This document shows positions 23,918-35,215 of a stretch of DNA of 64,000 nucleotides, piece after piece. The first letter of the stretch is position 1. Each line of letters starts with the position of its first letter. Made by a program: the position numbers and the translations under genes. The stretch covers positions 178,546,789 to 178,610,788 of the forward strand of contig CM041293.1 of assembly GCA_023052935.1 (NCBI GenBank), in the 5' to 3' direction. Under the pieces are notes generated by a model. It made no database searches and had not been told where the DNA came from. It saw only the letters and a list, made by a program, of their open reading frames with translations. This stretch comes from Piezodorus guildinii. Taxonomy: Eukaryota; Arthropoda; Insecta; Hemiptera; Pentatomidae.

Positions 23918-24988
23918 CATTTTATTTATTTATTGATATTTACAACTGTATAGGAAAATACAACAAGTAAATGTGAAACAAAAAAGTAACAATTGGCTTG
24001 AAAAGTCTTGTGAAGTAGCTACCCAGCGGTAACACTTCAATGTTTATGTCATTAGCAGGTCTCGAGTCCACCGTCTTTTCAGGCGCCTCCGAGGATTATC
24101 AGGAATAGATGGAGATGAGAGGATACGGACAAGCGGGTTTGAGTGGCTACCAGCCCAATTTGGAATTAAATGAGTTATATCTAGTTCTGGCTAAGTCTGC
24201 AACTAACGGAATATTCAGGTCTTTATGGATAGTTTTATTAGTGACAAAATACGGAGCATTTGGGATCTTTCGGAGGATTTTGGATTGCAAGGATTGGATG
24301 CGGGAGGAATTTGATGGCTTGGTGGCTCCTATAGCTCAATACCATATGTCCAAAAAGGTCTAATAGTGGCTATGTAAATTAGTTATTTGTAGTAGATTTG
24401 AAGCTTTGAACGTTTGTCAAGTAAGTGTTGTAACAATCGGTATCTGCGAGCAGTTTCTTGTCTTTTCAGTCTGGTATGAGAGTTCCAAGTTAGACGTTTG
24501 TCAAGGTGGAGTCCTAGGTAGCGGATCTGTTCAACAGGAATTAGTGGGATGTTACTAAAGGATACAGTGGGACAGGTCATAGGTTTGCGACGAAGGGGAA
24601 ACGTGATTTGATGGGATTTGTTAGGATTTATTTTAATTCTCCATTTCTGACACCATTCTTCAATGGAGTCGATGTGTGACTGAAGGTTTTGTGATGCTAC
24701 AGTTGGGTCATTGTTTACTGATAACACACAAGTGTCATCAGCATACGTAGTGAGGACAGTGCTAGGATGGATGGGGATATCAGCTCTATATACCGTATAA
24801 AGGATCGGATCCAGGATACTACCTTGAGGTACTCCGGCGGACTGAGTAAATAAGGATGAGTAAGAAAGGTTAAGGTTAACTTTAAAGGCTCTATCAGTGA
24901 GGTAGGGACGAATTAAAAGGAAGTACGCTGGAGAGAGGAATTGACGGAGTTTGTATAGCAGGCCTGGATACCAAACTCGATCAAAAGC
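23918..24988 (-). mobile_element. Jk2 insertion inside the Jk1 tail
   Basis: Flanked by ATCTCAATA at 23909-23917 and 24989-24997, the target being the 3' end of Jk1. On the minus strand it carries RT motifs from the palm onward (VPQGSILDPILY region at about 24790-24840, ADDTCVLSVNNDPT) and a frame-broken C-terminus. It is 5' truncated within RT motif A. Confidence 0.85.
24383..24780 (-). pseudogene. Jk2 ORF2 piece
   Basis: 114 codons from 24727 downstream of the ADD active site: WCQKWRIKINPNKSHQITF, EQIRYLGLHLDKRLTWNS and LLQHLLDKRSKL. A stop or shift follows, and the C-terminal half continues in other frames to about 24060 (RRLKR-type end). Confidence 0.75.
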
Positions 24989-25045
24989 ATCTCAATAAAT
25001 GAATTACAAAAAAAATAAATAAAATAAAATAAAATAAATAAATGC

Positions 25046-25779
25046 CTGGAGCACCAAGTTACTAATTAAGGCGCCCCTGAAAGAAACAATTTGTCACAGG
25101 ATTTAGACACTAGTGTAATAGGTGGTAAAATGAGAATAGGAATAGTCTGTAGAAGATGGCAAAGGCCTATCTCTAGTCATGAAACATACATATATGTTGT
25201 AAATGTCGTAAAATAAAATATAATTTGCATAATATGAGTGGAGTTGATGGAATATACATTTTTCATTTTATGAATATGTCTCGTATACATAAGTGTTTTT
25301 ATATATAGGTGCGGTAAAAATGAGTTATGAATTTTCGGCTATAAATTAATAAAAAATTGACGGACTTCATTGCATTGTTAAGATGCATCGCCCGTAAACT
25401 TAACGACTGAATATGCCGTGTCACCTAGATCATCTTCACCAAGCCGTGAAAGATTTTATGCTGCTCCTCGTAAAAATGGAATTTTCCTAAGACGGCGATC
25501 TGACACCTCGATAAAGGGAAATACTGATTCCACCAACCAACGTTTCCTCAATGATTGGCTATAATATTTTAACACGGTGTATTAAAAATATTAATAAAAA
25601 ATGTAGCTGTTTATTATTATACGAATAACTTCTCGGAGACAGTAGATAAGAAGAGCTTATTTCATATAAATATGTATGTAGGTATATATGTACCTATAAA
25701 TGCACCGCTAAATATGTTTAGTTAAACAGTTGAATATTATCAAATAGTTTGTCAAATAAAGAAAGTTATAATAATAACT
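25046..25779. other. Spacer, nothing recognised
   Basis: No gene or repeat match. A less AT-rich block at 25380-25560 is unidentified. Confidence 0.45.
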
Positions 25780-26120
25780 TTTTTTTAATATTTATTTATT
25801 GAGATATATTACAATTTGTTACATAATGAACAGTAGTAATATTGATGTGATACACATTCATACAATATATACAGAAAATAATGTTAAAATCAATTACATA
25901 AAATCGGAAATAAATAAATTCAAATATATACAAAAAACAAATTAATAAATAATAAACAATTAATAAAGTTGGGAAATAAATAAACATCATACAAACAAAC
26001 TTAACTATATACAATATATACAATCTGCTTAAGGCATCACAGACTGGGCTTCTCCCTCCACAAGTGAGGGGGAACCGAATCCAAGAGCTCCCAGCGCCAC
26101 TCTCTAAGCCACATCACTGG
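25780..26120 (-). mobile_element. Jk1 3' untranslated fragment
   Basis: On the minus strand it matches the Jk1 3' untranslated region from the GGGAGCTCTTGGATTCGG block to the ATTGTAATATATCTCAATA tail. No coding part remains. An (AAT)n tract follows at 26127-26142. Confidence 0.8.
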
Positions 26121-26244
26121 TGTAAATAATAATAATAATAATAAATATAACTTTATTCTACGACTATGTCACTTAAGAATAACAGTTTTGTACTATAACT
26201 ATAAACTTTAACATACATGTCCGCCTGAGAGATCAATGAAATTA

Positions 26245-26567
26245 TTGGGTTGTGTCACATGAAATGTCCGTATTCAAGGTAAAGGATTTTTATTAAAAAT
26301 ACGATATGAAAACTAAATAATTTTATTCGAAGTATTTACCTTCTTTTTTTCTACACATTTTTCCCAACGTGACACCAAATTTTTTGTCCTCGAACTGAAA
26401 ACCTCTGAGTTTTGAAGTGAAACACAACCTGAAAACGCACTTTTTACTTGATCATCATTTTAAAAAAGTTTTCTTTTGACGAAGTTGTCTAAATTCCTGA
26501 ACAGGTTGTGATCTGTTGGAGACAAGTCGGGAGAATATGGTGCGGAAGAACTTCGTAGCCCAGTTCG
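26245..26567 (-). mobile_element. Mar1 copy B, half element
   Basis: TA plus TTGGGTTGTGTCACATGAAA at the left. It retains the transposase C-terminal part as far as GAAGAACTTCGTAGCCCAG, then joins unrelated RT sequence. No right terminus. Confidence 0.8.
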
Positions 26568-26960
26568 ATGGAAGTCGAAGACACGTATATCTCCCAATAT
26601 TGTCAGCTTTAGGCTGCTATTACTTCTCCTGGATGCTTGAATGAGACCACCGGCGCTGTTAAAACAACGAAAAGTATTGGCCCCAGCACAGTCCCTTCAG
26701 GTACTCCGCAGATGGTGACGCATTAAGCCGATAGGTCCCCGCCGACCAATACGAAGAATGATTTTCCACTGAGATAGATTCGGATCAATCGCCAAAGAGT
26801 GGAAAGGAAAATAAATTCCTACAAACAGCGAAGTAGGAGTGTGAGAGACATACTGTCGAAGTCAAACTGTCAAAGTCCAGAGAGATGAACGCCCTACCTC
26901 TGTTCCTCATCTACTCTACTGTGTGTACCTGATGTTTCGCCAAAAGGTGCTCACAGGCTT
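26568..26960 (-). pseudogene. Non-LTR reverse transcriptase fragment
   Basis: On the minus strand: RGRAFISLDFD (motif A-like), RIYLSGKSFFVLVGGD, then CGVPEGTVLGPILFVVL (motif B, about 26650-26710) before the junction with Mar1. One stop lies between the motifs. The clade is not resolvable; a Jockey- or CR1-type palm is most likely. Confidence 0.65.
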
Positions 26961-27169
26961 AAATTAATTTAATATAATTAATTAGTTATATAGATACATA
27001 ATATATCATTGAAAAACGATTCAGAACGATGCTAAAGGTTTTAGAAATATTTTATCAGTAGAGGCAATATTTGCAAAGTAGAGGCAATGAAGATTGATCA
27101 AAATCAGATAAAGCGAAGTTATTCTTGATGATAATAATTGTTATTGTTATATTATTTAACCTAAGATTA

Positions 27170-27292
27170 TTGTTTCTACAAAAGTTCAACGAATTTCTAT
27201 ACATTTTTTAAGATCTAACTGTATTTAAGAGGTCTTAAGTTTATTTTAACAACGGAGGTAAGTACAAGTCGTGTGTTGCGCGCAACAGATTA
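27170..27292 (+). repeat. DR1 terminal fragment
   Basis: Ends AACAACGGAGGTAAGTACAAG and CGTGTGTTGCGCGCAACAGA, the DR1 3' terminus. Confidence 0.7.
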
Positions 27293-27360
27293 TCATTTAA
27301 TTTTCTGCAATTTCATATTTATTAAGCATAATTTAAATGAAGCCTTTCGCACTTTTTTTA

Positions 27361-28027
27361 TTGGGTTGCGTCACAAGAAATAACCGTTTTCAAGGTAAAG
27401 TATTTTTATTAAAAATACGATATGAAAACTAGATAATTTTTTTCGAATTATTTATCTTCTTTTTTTACACATTTGTCCCAACGTGACACCAACTTTTCTA
27501 TCTCCGAACTGAAAAACTCTGAGCTTTGAAGTGAAACAAAATCTGAAAACGCACTTTTCACTTGATCATCTTTTTCAAAAAGTTTTCCTTTGACGAAGTT
27601 GTCTAAATTCCTGAACATGTGGTAATCTGTTGGAGACAAGTCGGGAGAATATGGTGGGTGCGGAAGAACTTCGTAGCTCACTTCTTTCAATTTTTGCCAC
27701 GGTATGTTTTGAAACGTAGGGTCTTGCTGCCGCTCAGTGAGATCATGAGGTACCTATGTATCGAGCTTTTTTACTTTCCCAATACACTTTAAATGTCTGG
27801 AAACGGTAGATGCACTTGCATTTAGTTGTGCCGAGATTTCTTGAACTGTTTGGTAGGGGTCTCCTTCTACTGTATGTTTGAGGACATCGTTGTCTATTAC
27901 GGACGGAGGTCTTCCTCGGGGCAAATTTTAAATATATAAACATTCGGAAGAAAACAACAGAGACCTGCAAAATCCTTTATGTATTTCAGAAACTATAAAA
28001 ACGGACATTTCATGTGAAACCACCCAA
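27361..28027 (-). mobile_element. Mar1 copy C with both termini
   Basis: 667 bp, TA on both sides (27359-27360 and 28028-28029), terminal repeats TTGGGTTGCGTCACAAGAAA and its counterpart. The minus-strand reading holds the middle HTH part (27743-27925), then the C-terminus (KEVSYEVLPHPPYSPDLSPT, 27448-27690). The N-terminal HTH and the first two catalytic Asp are deleted. Confidence 0.9.
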
Positions 28028-28623
28028 TACATTAATTTGCCGATAAAATTTGCAAAACGAATCATGCTATTGTTAATCGGATTTAGTATGCGGTAATAGA
28101 AAAAGAATTTTTTGATAAAAAGTAATCTAAAGCTCTTTTCTCTTTATTTGGGAAACGAGAAATAAGAAACTGAAACTTAAATATAATATTGCATAATTTG
28201 TCCTAATAAGGAAAAAGTGATCGATATTTAATTGGAATATTTGCTATATTTCTTAAGGAATATGGAACTGCTGGAAGTATGCGAGACAATAGAATGGAAT
28301 CCTGGGTTCAGTTGAAGGGAGAGGAATTTTTCAACTGCGCGGAATTTGTCGTCTCACTGGGCGAAAGCTTTATCTTGAGTTCAAAGCAGTAAATAGCTAT
28401 GAGATATGCATTTTACCATGGAATAGATTAAGGAGATATTCAAAATATTTATCGATTTGTAATGTATAAAAAGAAGCTTCCAGCCGATAGCAAAATCCAG
28501 ACTTAATACATGACCCTAGGATCACATTTTCATGAACAAAACGAAAAATTAGATCATTAAAACCGGTTTAGAAATATCTGAAATATAACGTTTTGAAATT
28601 AGCAGTGGTGATTATCCTTTGAA
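28028..28623. other. Spacer, nothing recognised
   Basis: No gene or repeat identified before the RTE insertion. Confidence 0.45.
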
Positions 28624-28640
28624 TAACTTACTGCTTTTCA

Positions 28641-29691
28641 GATGTTTCTTGCTTTTCGTCATGATTGAACAGGGAATACCTAGAAAGTTAGTAAACCTAG
28701 TAGAGATGTGTTTGTCGGAAACATTTCATAAAGTTAGAATCGGTCATAATTGCTCCGAAAGATTTGAGGTGCGATCTGGTTTGAAACAGGGTGACTCCCT
28801 TTCACCTGTTTTGTTTAATATAGCTTTAGAATATGTCATAGAAAAGGTGATGTGTACCGAGAAAGGCTTACAAGGTGACAAGATTCCGGTTTAGGGGTAT
28901 GCCGATGATTTGGTACTGCTAGGTGAAGACACGGAAACCATACAACTAAATACAAGTGTGGTAATGAAAACCGGTAAAGAAAGAGGACACGAATTAAATA
29001 CCGATAAGACGAAATATATGATTAGTAGCAGACACGGTGGCGATCTTGGTGATATTAATATATCAGGGCATACTTTTGAACTCGTAGAGAAATTTAGTAT
29101 TTAGGTTCAATGATAACAGGAAAAAATGTAACCCAGGAAGAAATAAAGTCCCGGTTAAAGGTGGGAAATGCGTGTTATTATTCAGTTGCTAAGTTACTTA
29201 TCTAAGGCTTCTATCTAAACTTAAAGGTTAGAATGTATAAAACTATTATTCTTTCAACGGTTCTTTACGGGTGTGAAACGTGGCCGCTTACATTAAGGGG
29301 TGAACAACGGCTTAAGGTTTTCTAAAATAAGGTACTGCGTAAAATATTTGGTCCGAAGAGAGATGAGGGCACTGGAGAGTTTAGAAGGTTGCACAACGAG
29401 GAATTTTGGAACTTGCATCCTGTGAATATAATTGAGTTGATAGCATCGCGGAGACTCAAATGGGCGAATAAAATTGTTGGGATCGGTGAGGAACGGATTC
29501 CAAGAAAGTTGGTATTTAATGATCAGAATAGTAGGCGTCCGAAAGGTAGGCCAAAGCGTAGATGTGAGGATTGCGTTAAGGCTGATCCCGGTGGCTTGGG
29601 CTTGAATAGTGAACATTGGACGAGTCTGTGTAGGCGGATTTTGGTGGTATCGGCATCAAACCTTCGGGTTCGCTAAGCCTATTATTATTAT
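28641..29691 (+). mobile_element. RTE-type insertion with 17-bp target duplication
   Basis: Flanked by TAACTTACTGCTTTTCA at 28624-28640 and 29692-29708. 5' truncated and ending in (ATT)n. It retains RT (SGLKQGDSLSPVLFNIAL; YADDLVLLGE at about 28899) split by a stop at 28892, then the C-terminal region (WANKIVGIGEERIPRKLV, RRPKGRPKRRCEDCVKAD at 29389-29676). The first ~20 bases after the duplication do not match the sister copy and look like junction filler. Confidence 0.88.
28656..29676 (+). pseudogene. RTE-type ORF2 C-terminal half, copy 2
   Basis: Pieces 28619-28894, 28910-29104 and 29389-29676 follow one another with a stop and frameshifts between. RT motifs B and C are complete. There is no endonuclease. 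The C-terminal tail is the Arg-rich GRPKRRCEDCVKAD segment usual in RTE relatives. Confidence 0.8.
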
Positions 29692-29757
29692 TAACTTACT
29701 GCTTTTCATATTAATAAATTGACTTTAAAGCTATATAAACAGTTACAACCTAATATA

Positions 29758-30587
29758 TTGGGTCGTTTCACATGAAATATCCGTTTTTATAGTTTCTAAA
29801 ATACATAAAGGATTTTGCAGGTCTCTGTTGTTTTCTTCCGAATGTATACATATTTAAAGTAAACAGTTACTAATCCTTTAACTTTGTATTATAAACATTA
29901 GCTTCCCAATCAATTACCCACTTTTTAGTATACCTCCAAATATGAATATGGAAACACGCGATTTTCGAGTAATATTTTTGTACGAGTTTAAACTCGGCCA
30001 TTTAGCTGCTGAGGCCGCTAGAATTATTTGCAAGGCGTTTGGGAAAGGGAGTGTTAATGAACGGACCATTCGCCGTTGGTTTGCTAAGTTTTTACTTGCG
30101 GATACCGACTTGAAAAAATTGCCCCGAGCATGACGTCCGTCCTTAATAGACAACGATGTCCTCAAACATACAGTAGAAGGGAACCTCTACCAAACAGTTA
30201 AAGGACTCTAAGAACAACTAAATGCAAGTGCATCTACCGTTTCCAGACATTTAAAGTGTATTGGGAAAGTAAAAAAGTATTGAAAGAACTGGGCTACGAA
30301 GTTCATCCGCACCCACATTCTCCCAACTTGTCTCTAACAGATTACCACCTGTTCAGGAATTTAGACAACTTCGTCAAAGGAAAACTTTTTGAAAATGATA
30401 ATCAAGTGAAATGTGCGTTTTCAGATTTTTTTTCACTTCAAAGCTCAGAGTTTTTTAGTTCGGGGATAAAAAAGTTTGTGTCACGTTGGAAAAAATGTGA
30501 AAAAAATGAAGGTAAATAATTCGAATATCGTATTTTTAATAAAAATTCTTTACCTTGAAAACGAACATTTCATGTGACACAACCCAA
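29758..30587 (+). mobile_element. Mar1 copy D with both termini
   Basis: 830 bp, TA on both sides (29756-29757 and 30588-30589). Left terminus TTGGGTCGTTTCACATGAAA; the right one is its inverse. This is the most complete view of Mar1 ends in the window. Confidence 0.93.
29942..30519 (+). pseudogene. Mar1 transposase remnant, copy D
   Basis: 29942-30133 encodes MNMETRDFRVIFLYEFKLGH and the first HTH (NERTIRRWFAKFLL). 30256-30519 encodes the C-terminus (KELGYEVHPH, LSLTDYHLFRNLDNFVKGK, SRWKKC). The bridge is shorter than in copies C and E. The first two catalytic Asp are absent. Inactive. Confidence 0.88.
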
Positions 30588-30589
30588 TA

Positions 30590-31044
30590 GTTTTTTTATG
30601 ATAATTAACCATCGAAACAAGTTCTGGCGTTTTTTTTTACATCTTTACAGCCTCTCTCGATCGATGTATCATGTGTAAACTATGGAATTAATTAAGAAGC
30701 ACAATTAACCCTATGCAGATTTTTTCGCTTTAATACAATCCCCAGCGAGATGGAGAGAGGGTGGAGGAGGTCAGAACTCCGAGCTAGATAAAAGCCATAT
30801 CGTATATCAACCGTGGCGCGGTAACACCGTAAAAATCCCATCTGGGATTGTCGTCATCGTAAACCCCGAGCCTCGCTGATCGGGTTCTGGCGAAGATCTG
30901 ATTTCCCACCTCCATCCTGGGGGAGAGTAGATGTGTAAGCCACAGCGCCCGATTGTAAAAACAGCCCCAGGCAGTGGAATATCTGCCTCAGCAGAACCGT
31001 ATAAATCAGGGGTTTTGGAGAAAAATAAAGAACTATTATGAAAT
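30590..31044. other. Unidentified GC-richer island
   Basis: About 30740-31015 is clearly richer in GC than its surroundings, with words such as AATCCCATCTGGGATTGTCG and CCACCTCCATCCTGGGGG. A minus-strand frame is open (30807-31106) but shows no family signature. It may be the 3' untranslated part of a retroelement or an unknown SINE. Confidence 0.35.
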
Positions 31045-31129
31045 GATGATAAATAATCTAGAGCACGCAACACACGACATTCACTTACCTCCGTTGTTAA
31101 ATACAATTCGAGAATTTTGAAATACTGAT
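31045..31129 (-). repeat. DR1 terminal fragment (minus)
   Basis: CACACGACATTCACTTACCTCC and the next 50 bases match the DR1 3' terminus, facing the plus-strand copy that follows. Confidence 0.6.
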
Positions 31130-31965
31130 AGTAATTAATTTTACTTTAACTTACTATTTATAGTAAGAGTCCAAATAACCAAGTCCCGCTAAAAGGTCTG
31201 TGTGTGTGGTAATTCCCGGGCGGAAACGGTAAGTCCTATGAAACTGAAATTTCATAATTAAGACAACAATACTTCCGAGACGTTACAAAACCTTTTTCAT
31301 CAAAATCAGCTTACCAGAAGAGGCACTTTATACTATGCATTATGCACCTTTTTTCGAAAACGGTTCCGAAGATTTTGATTAAACTCGCTATATCGACGCT
31401 ATATATCGAAAATTTAATAGGCTTAAACGTCATGTAGGTTTCATTCGGATTAAAATGGTCTGACAGGGCTTAAATACCGATATTTTAAATTTTCTTTCCC
31501 TAAAGTACCTTTAATTTTGTAGATTCTATAAAAAAAAAACCAAATTATCTTGTTAGCATTGATAAATAACAGCTAAATATGTAAGTTGTGCGAATTTAAC
31601 AAACAAATAAAAAAGAAAACTGAAAACATATTTTTTTAATGCAATTTTTTGATTTTGAATATAGCAACAGTAATATACACTTATAATGTAACGTTGGAAA
31701 GTTAAATATTTTTTAAAAAAATATCTAATACACAAGAGCTTGTAAAAGTTAATAAAGAGTGATGAAAAGCAGACAGAACTAATTATTTTAGGTAATAATA
31801 CAATAGATTTTTTGAATAAAATACATGTTTATATAGAAATTCCTTTCAATTAATTCTTTAATATTTTTACGTGTTTTCATCTTTAAGTGTATTTGAAAAT
31901 TCTTTCATTGATTTTAAAAATGGAGGTAAGTAAAAGTCGTGTGTTGCCCGCACCTGATTTTTTTA
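31130..31965 (+). repeat. DR1 copy, near-complete
   Basis: Starts CTTACTATTTATAGTAAGAG, passes the GT tract at about 31198, and ends AGTCGTGTGTTGCCCGCACC plus a T-run. About the first 100 bases between the terminus and the CAAATAACCAAGTCCCG block are missing. Confidence 0.8.
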
Positions 31966-32089
31966 AGAGTGAATTACATTTTTTTTTATATTAAATAATT
32001 TGCTTCGCACGGGTACAATTTGAATGATGTGTCATTTATGTTTAATTATTCTCTCTCTGACCGATTAAGAGTCTATCTCTTTTTACTTT

Positions 32090-33000
32090 CGCTTACCTAT
32101 ATATGAAATATATACTAAGGTAAAGTATGATAATCGTGAAAATTTTCGAATACCAGTTTTCAACGGAAATACATGTTGTAGGGTGTCCTGAGTCCAAATG
32201 ACCAAGTTCCCCAAAAAGCTCTGTGTGGGTGTGTGTAACTCCCGCGCGTAAACGAAAAATCCTATGAAACTTAAATTTCATATTTAAGACAAATTTACGC
32301 CCAAGATGTTATAAAATCGTTTTCATCAAAATCGACTAACCACATCTACTTTATACTTTGCATTTTGAACCTTTTTGCGATTTTCTCAAAAACGGCAGTA
32401 ACGATTTATATTAAATTCGCTATATCGATGTAAAATTTGATAAGGTTTAATATGATGCAGGTTTTATTCTGATTGAATTAGTCTGACAGGGCTTAAATGC
32501 CGATATATGAAAATTTCTTCAACTAAAGTACCTTCAATTTTATAGATTTTAAAAAAATTAGACTCATTAACTTGTCAGTATTGATAAATAACAGCTAAAT
32601 ATGAAAGTTGGGCGAATTTAATAAACAACTAAAGAAGAAAAGTGCAAAAATATGTTAAGGAAACAGGGCCTTTAACATATTTTAGCACTGCCCTCTAGCA
32701 GACAGCACCATTATAAAGGGTACAACGCCATCTAGTGGCAGCCTGAGGCAAGGGACTCTCTGCCAAAAATTGCAAGCAATGGCAAGATCCCAGGCAGGTC
32801 TGCAATAGGGTCTGAGGCACAAGTTCAGTGAGACATGCCTTCAATATATTGTTTAATGTAAATCATATGTTTCCAATAAACCCGAATTAACTTTTTATTT
32901 AAATTAGCATTAAAAATTTTAAATTTACGTTCATTTAATAGTTCTTTCATTGATCTTAACAGGCGAGGTAAGTCAAAGACGTGTGTGTTAGCACCAGACT
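32090..33000 (+). repeat. DR1 copy with an inserted hairpin/GC-rich block
   Basis: The left terminus is CTTTCGCTTACCTATATATG and the right end GTAAGTCAAAGACGTGTG. DR1 homology breaks at about 32641 and resumes near 32836. Confidence 0.8.
32641..32835. other. Insert in DR1: hairpin plus GC-rich block
   Basis: Begins with an inverted repeat: GTGCAAAAATATGTTAAGG is matched by CCTTTAACATATTTTAGCAC after an 8-base loop (32641-32687). About 150 bases with GCCATCTAGTGGC-type words follow. No family recognised. Confidence 0.5.
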
Positions 33001-33183
33001 TTTTAGTTATAGCTCCTCCTATCGAAAAGTACAAATACCTAGTAAATGTGTTTATTTTATAATCCTTAATCATTATCATATTTAATCATTGGCATGAATG
33101 AAAAACAAGATAAGAAACAAAAAAACGGAACCAATTTTGATTTATGTTTTCCAAGTGAAGCACTGATAACGAAAAATTTTCAT

Positions 33184-33961
33184 ACATCAAACGCATTCAA
33201 TCCTTCCAATCCAAAGAACTAGGGGTGGGCATAATCAAATGATCGTCATAATCGTATGATCTGACTTCGATGATTTAAATAATCGAATGATTTAATAATG
33301 GAATTATCGAATGATTAATATGCATTCTGGGAGACGATATGACACAATTACCGTCTCTATAATGGCTGAGCCTAGGTGAAAATATGCATATAATTTATCT
33401 GCTGAGAAAAAAAAAAAAAAAAACCAGCTAATCCGATAATCGATTAATTCGAATGATTGAAATAATTGAATGATAAGATAATCGTCAATTGATTATGCCC
33501 ACCCCTACTCAGAACCATAGTCAATGCTCCTTATTATGTCACCAACCTTATCTTACACCGCGACCTAAATATTCCATTTATTTTAGACCTTTTACCATCA
33601 AAATTCTCTAAATTCCATCACCCTAATTCCCTAGCTCAACCTTATCTAGCTCCACACATCCTTACCATCCTCCTAGAAGGTTGAAACGGCAGTGGCCTCG
33701 AGATCACTGGTAACATGTATATTGGAGTTCTAGCATTGGCTAGATTCTCCACCTCACGTGTTGTATGCTTGAGGATTGTACATAGGTATGAGTGACTTTT
33801 GTATATATTTTTATTGATTTTGTCTTGTTTAATATTTTTTTTTATTTTGTTTTGTATATATGTATATTTTATTATTATTATATAAATTTATTGTTTTGTA
33901 TATAACGTGTGAATGTAGTATGAATGTTGTACTCACCATTAAAATCACTATTAAAAATGTC
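33184..33961 (+). mobile_element. Jk1-like Jockey fragment, host of nested insertions
   Basis: Starts in the ORF2 C-terminus (ATCAAACGCATTCAATCC), is interrupted by a hAT MITE, continues from 33508 with frames reading NAPYYVTNL and LNIPFILDL, then PRRLKRQWPR near 33690, and enters a 3' untranslated region. A SINE cuts the tail, and the tail remnant follows at 34810. Confidence 0.8.
33220..33507. mobile_element. hAT-type MITE, copy 2
   Basis: 288 bp with TAGGGGTGGGCATAATC and GATTATGCCCACCCCTA. Flanks are CAAAGAAC and CTCAGAAC, an imperfect 8-bp duplication (6 of 8), with a small deletion on the left judged by comparison with other Jk1 copies. The interior resembles the copies at 16.2 and 36.5 kb. 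Confidence 0.88.
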
Positions 33962-33973
33962 CTAATTGGACTG

Positions 33974-34797
33974 TTTGTTTGTTTATTTATGTAACGTCTT
34001 TATGCTACTATGACTAATTGGACGATGCTACAGTGGGAGTCCTAAATTTTGCCTATCCAGGTTTTATTAGGATAGGGATCTTTAACGAGTACCTGACATC
34101 GCACAGGCTCGGGACCACCTTTTGTTTGTTTGTTAGTTTGTTTAGGTTTTAAGGCGTAAAACCCTAAGGTCATCAACGCCTAGACACTATATGCATATTC
34201 AATCTTTATAAGAAAGAACTATTAGGTAATGAGTGATTGAGAGAAAGAAAGAAAAAAAATAGAATAAATAAATAAATAATAAATAAAGAAAAAAATATTT
34301 TTATGTAAACAATAGTTTAAAAAGCTAATACTAGTAATGCTAACTGACTAGGAATGGTCTTTATAATTTCGATAATAATGACTGTTCCTTAAGAAAATCA
34401 AAAACTAATTCAATGGTTTTCTCTTTATCACCCAGCACCGCTGAAATATTCGGGCTTAGTCCAATTTTATTCAGGTGTGATGAATAATAAGGGCATTCTT
34501 GAAAAATATGCCGAATGGTAAGGGTTCCATCACATCGGGGCACCGGCTGCCTAGCAAAAAGATAAGAGTGCGTCAGCCGCGAGTGTCCTATCCTTATCCG
34601 GGTCAACGCGACCTCCTCCCTCCGGCTGCTACGGCTACGGGACCACCTATAACGTCCCCTCCGAAGGAAGGCATAACTAAGGATTTTTTACTCCCATTAA
34701 AAAATCCTAGGACCACCTGCGGGTTTGAACCCGTGACCTTTGGCATAGGAGGCTGTTATGCTACCTCCCCCCCCCCCCTCAGCTACAAGTGATCCCT
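33974..34797 (-). mobile_element. tRNA-derived SINE (family S1), split by an I-type element
   Basis: Flanked by CTAATTGGACTG at 33962-33973 and 34798-34809. Minus strand: A-box region TAGCTGAGG and AGGTAGCATAACAGCC, B-box GGGTTCAAACCC, then the shared AAAATTTAGGACTCCCA tail and an AAATAAACAAACAAA end. Without the I-type insert the SINE is about 300 bp. A poly-G/C tract lies in the head (about 34766-34779). Confidence 0.8.
34121..34637 (-). mobile_element. I-type non-LTR insertion inside the SINE
   Basis: Flanked by CGGGACCACCT (about 34110-34120 and 34638-34648). Minus strand: the ORF2 C-terminus SSRREEVALTRIRIGHSRL and the zinc-like CDGTLTIRHIFQEC (ORF 34606-34361), a 3' untranslated region, and an AAAC-rich tail. 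It is strongly 5' truncated. Confidence 0.85.
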
Positions 34798-34809
34798 CTA
34801 ATTGGACTG

Positions 34810-35215
34810 ATTGTAATATTACTTAATAATTTTTTTTTTATTTTATTTTTTTTTTAAAGATTTATAACAATTTACATATAAGCCATTCCTTTCGAAATCG
34901 TCAAGACCTTGCCGCTTGACATTTTTGTTTTTCATGATTTTTTGACCAGTTATTCTCTATTCTTTTCTATATATGAAAACGTAAATAAAATATTCTTCTA
35001 GCCAATACTTCCTAGTGTTGTAGCCCTTTGAAGTCAGCTTCGCTGCTAAATTCGTGTGTTGGGAAAATCTTAGTAATTTTGTAGATATCAAATCATAAGA
35101 AGATCTAAGAATAAGGTAAGGACATGCTTTTTATTTTTTGTCTCCCATAACACATTAGCTAAGTAGTGAAGAAAGTGGCCGATATGAATATTCTTCGGGT
35201 TAGGTCAGGTAGAGT
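34810..35215. other. Jockey tail remnant and spacer
   Basis: 34810-34860 (ATTGTAATATTACTTAATAA, T-rich) is the displaced Jockey tail. The remainder is AT-rich with nothing recognised. Confidence 0.45.

Noticed and set aside
30807..31106. Minus-strand 99-codon ORF as a gene
   Set aside because: It runs into a DR1 terminus and shows no family motif; the frame is explained by locally high GC.
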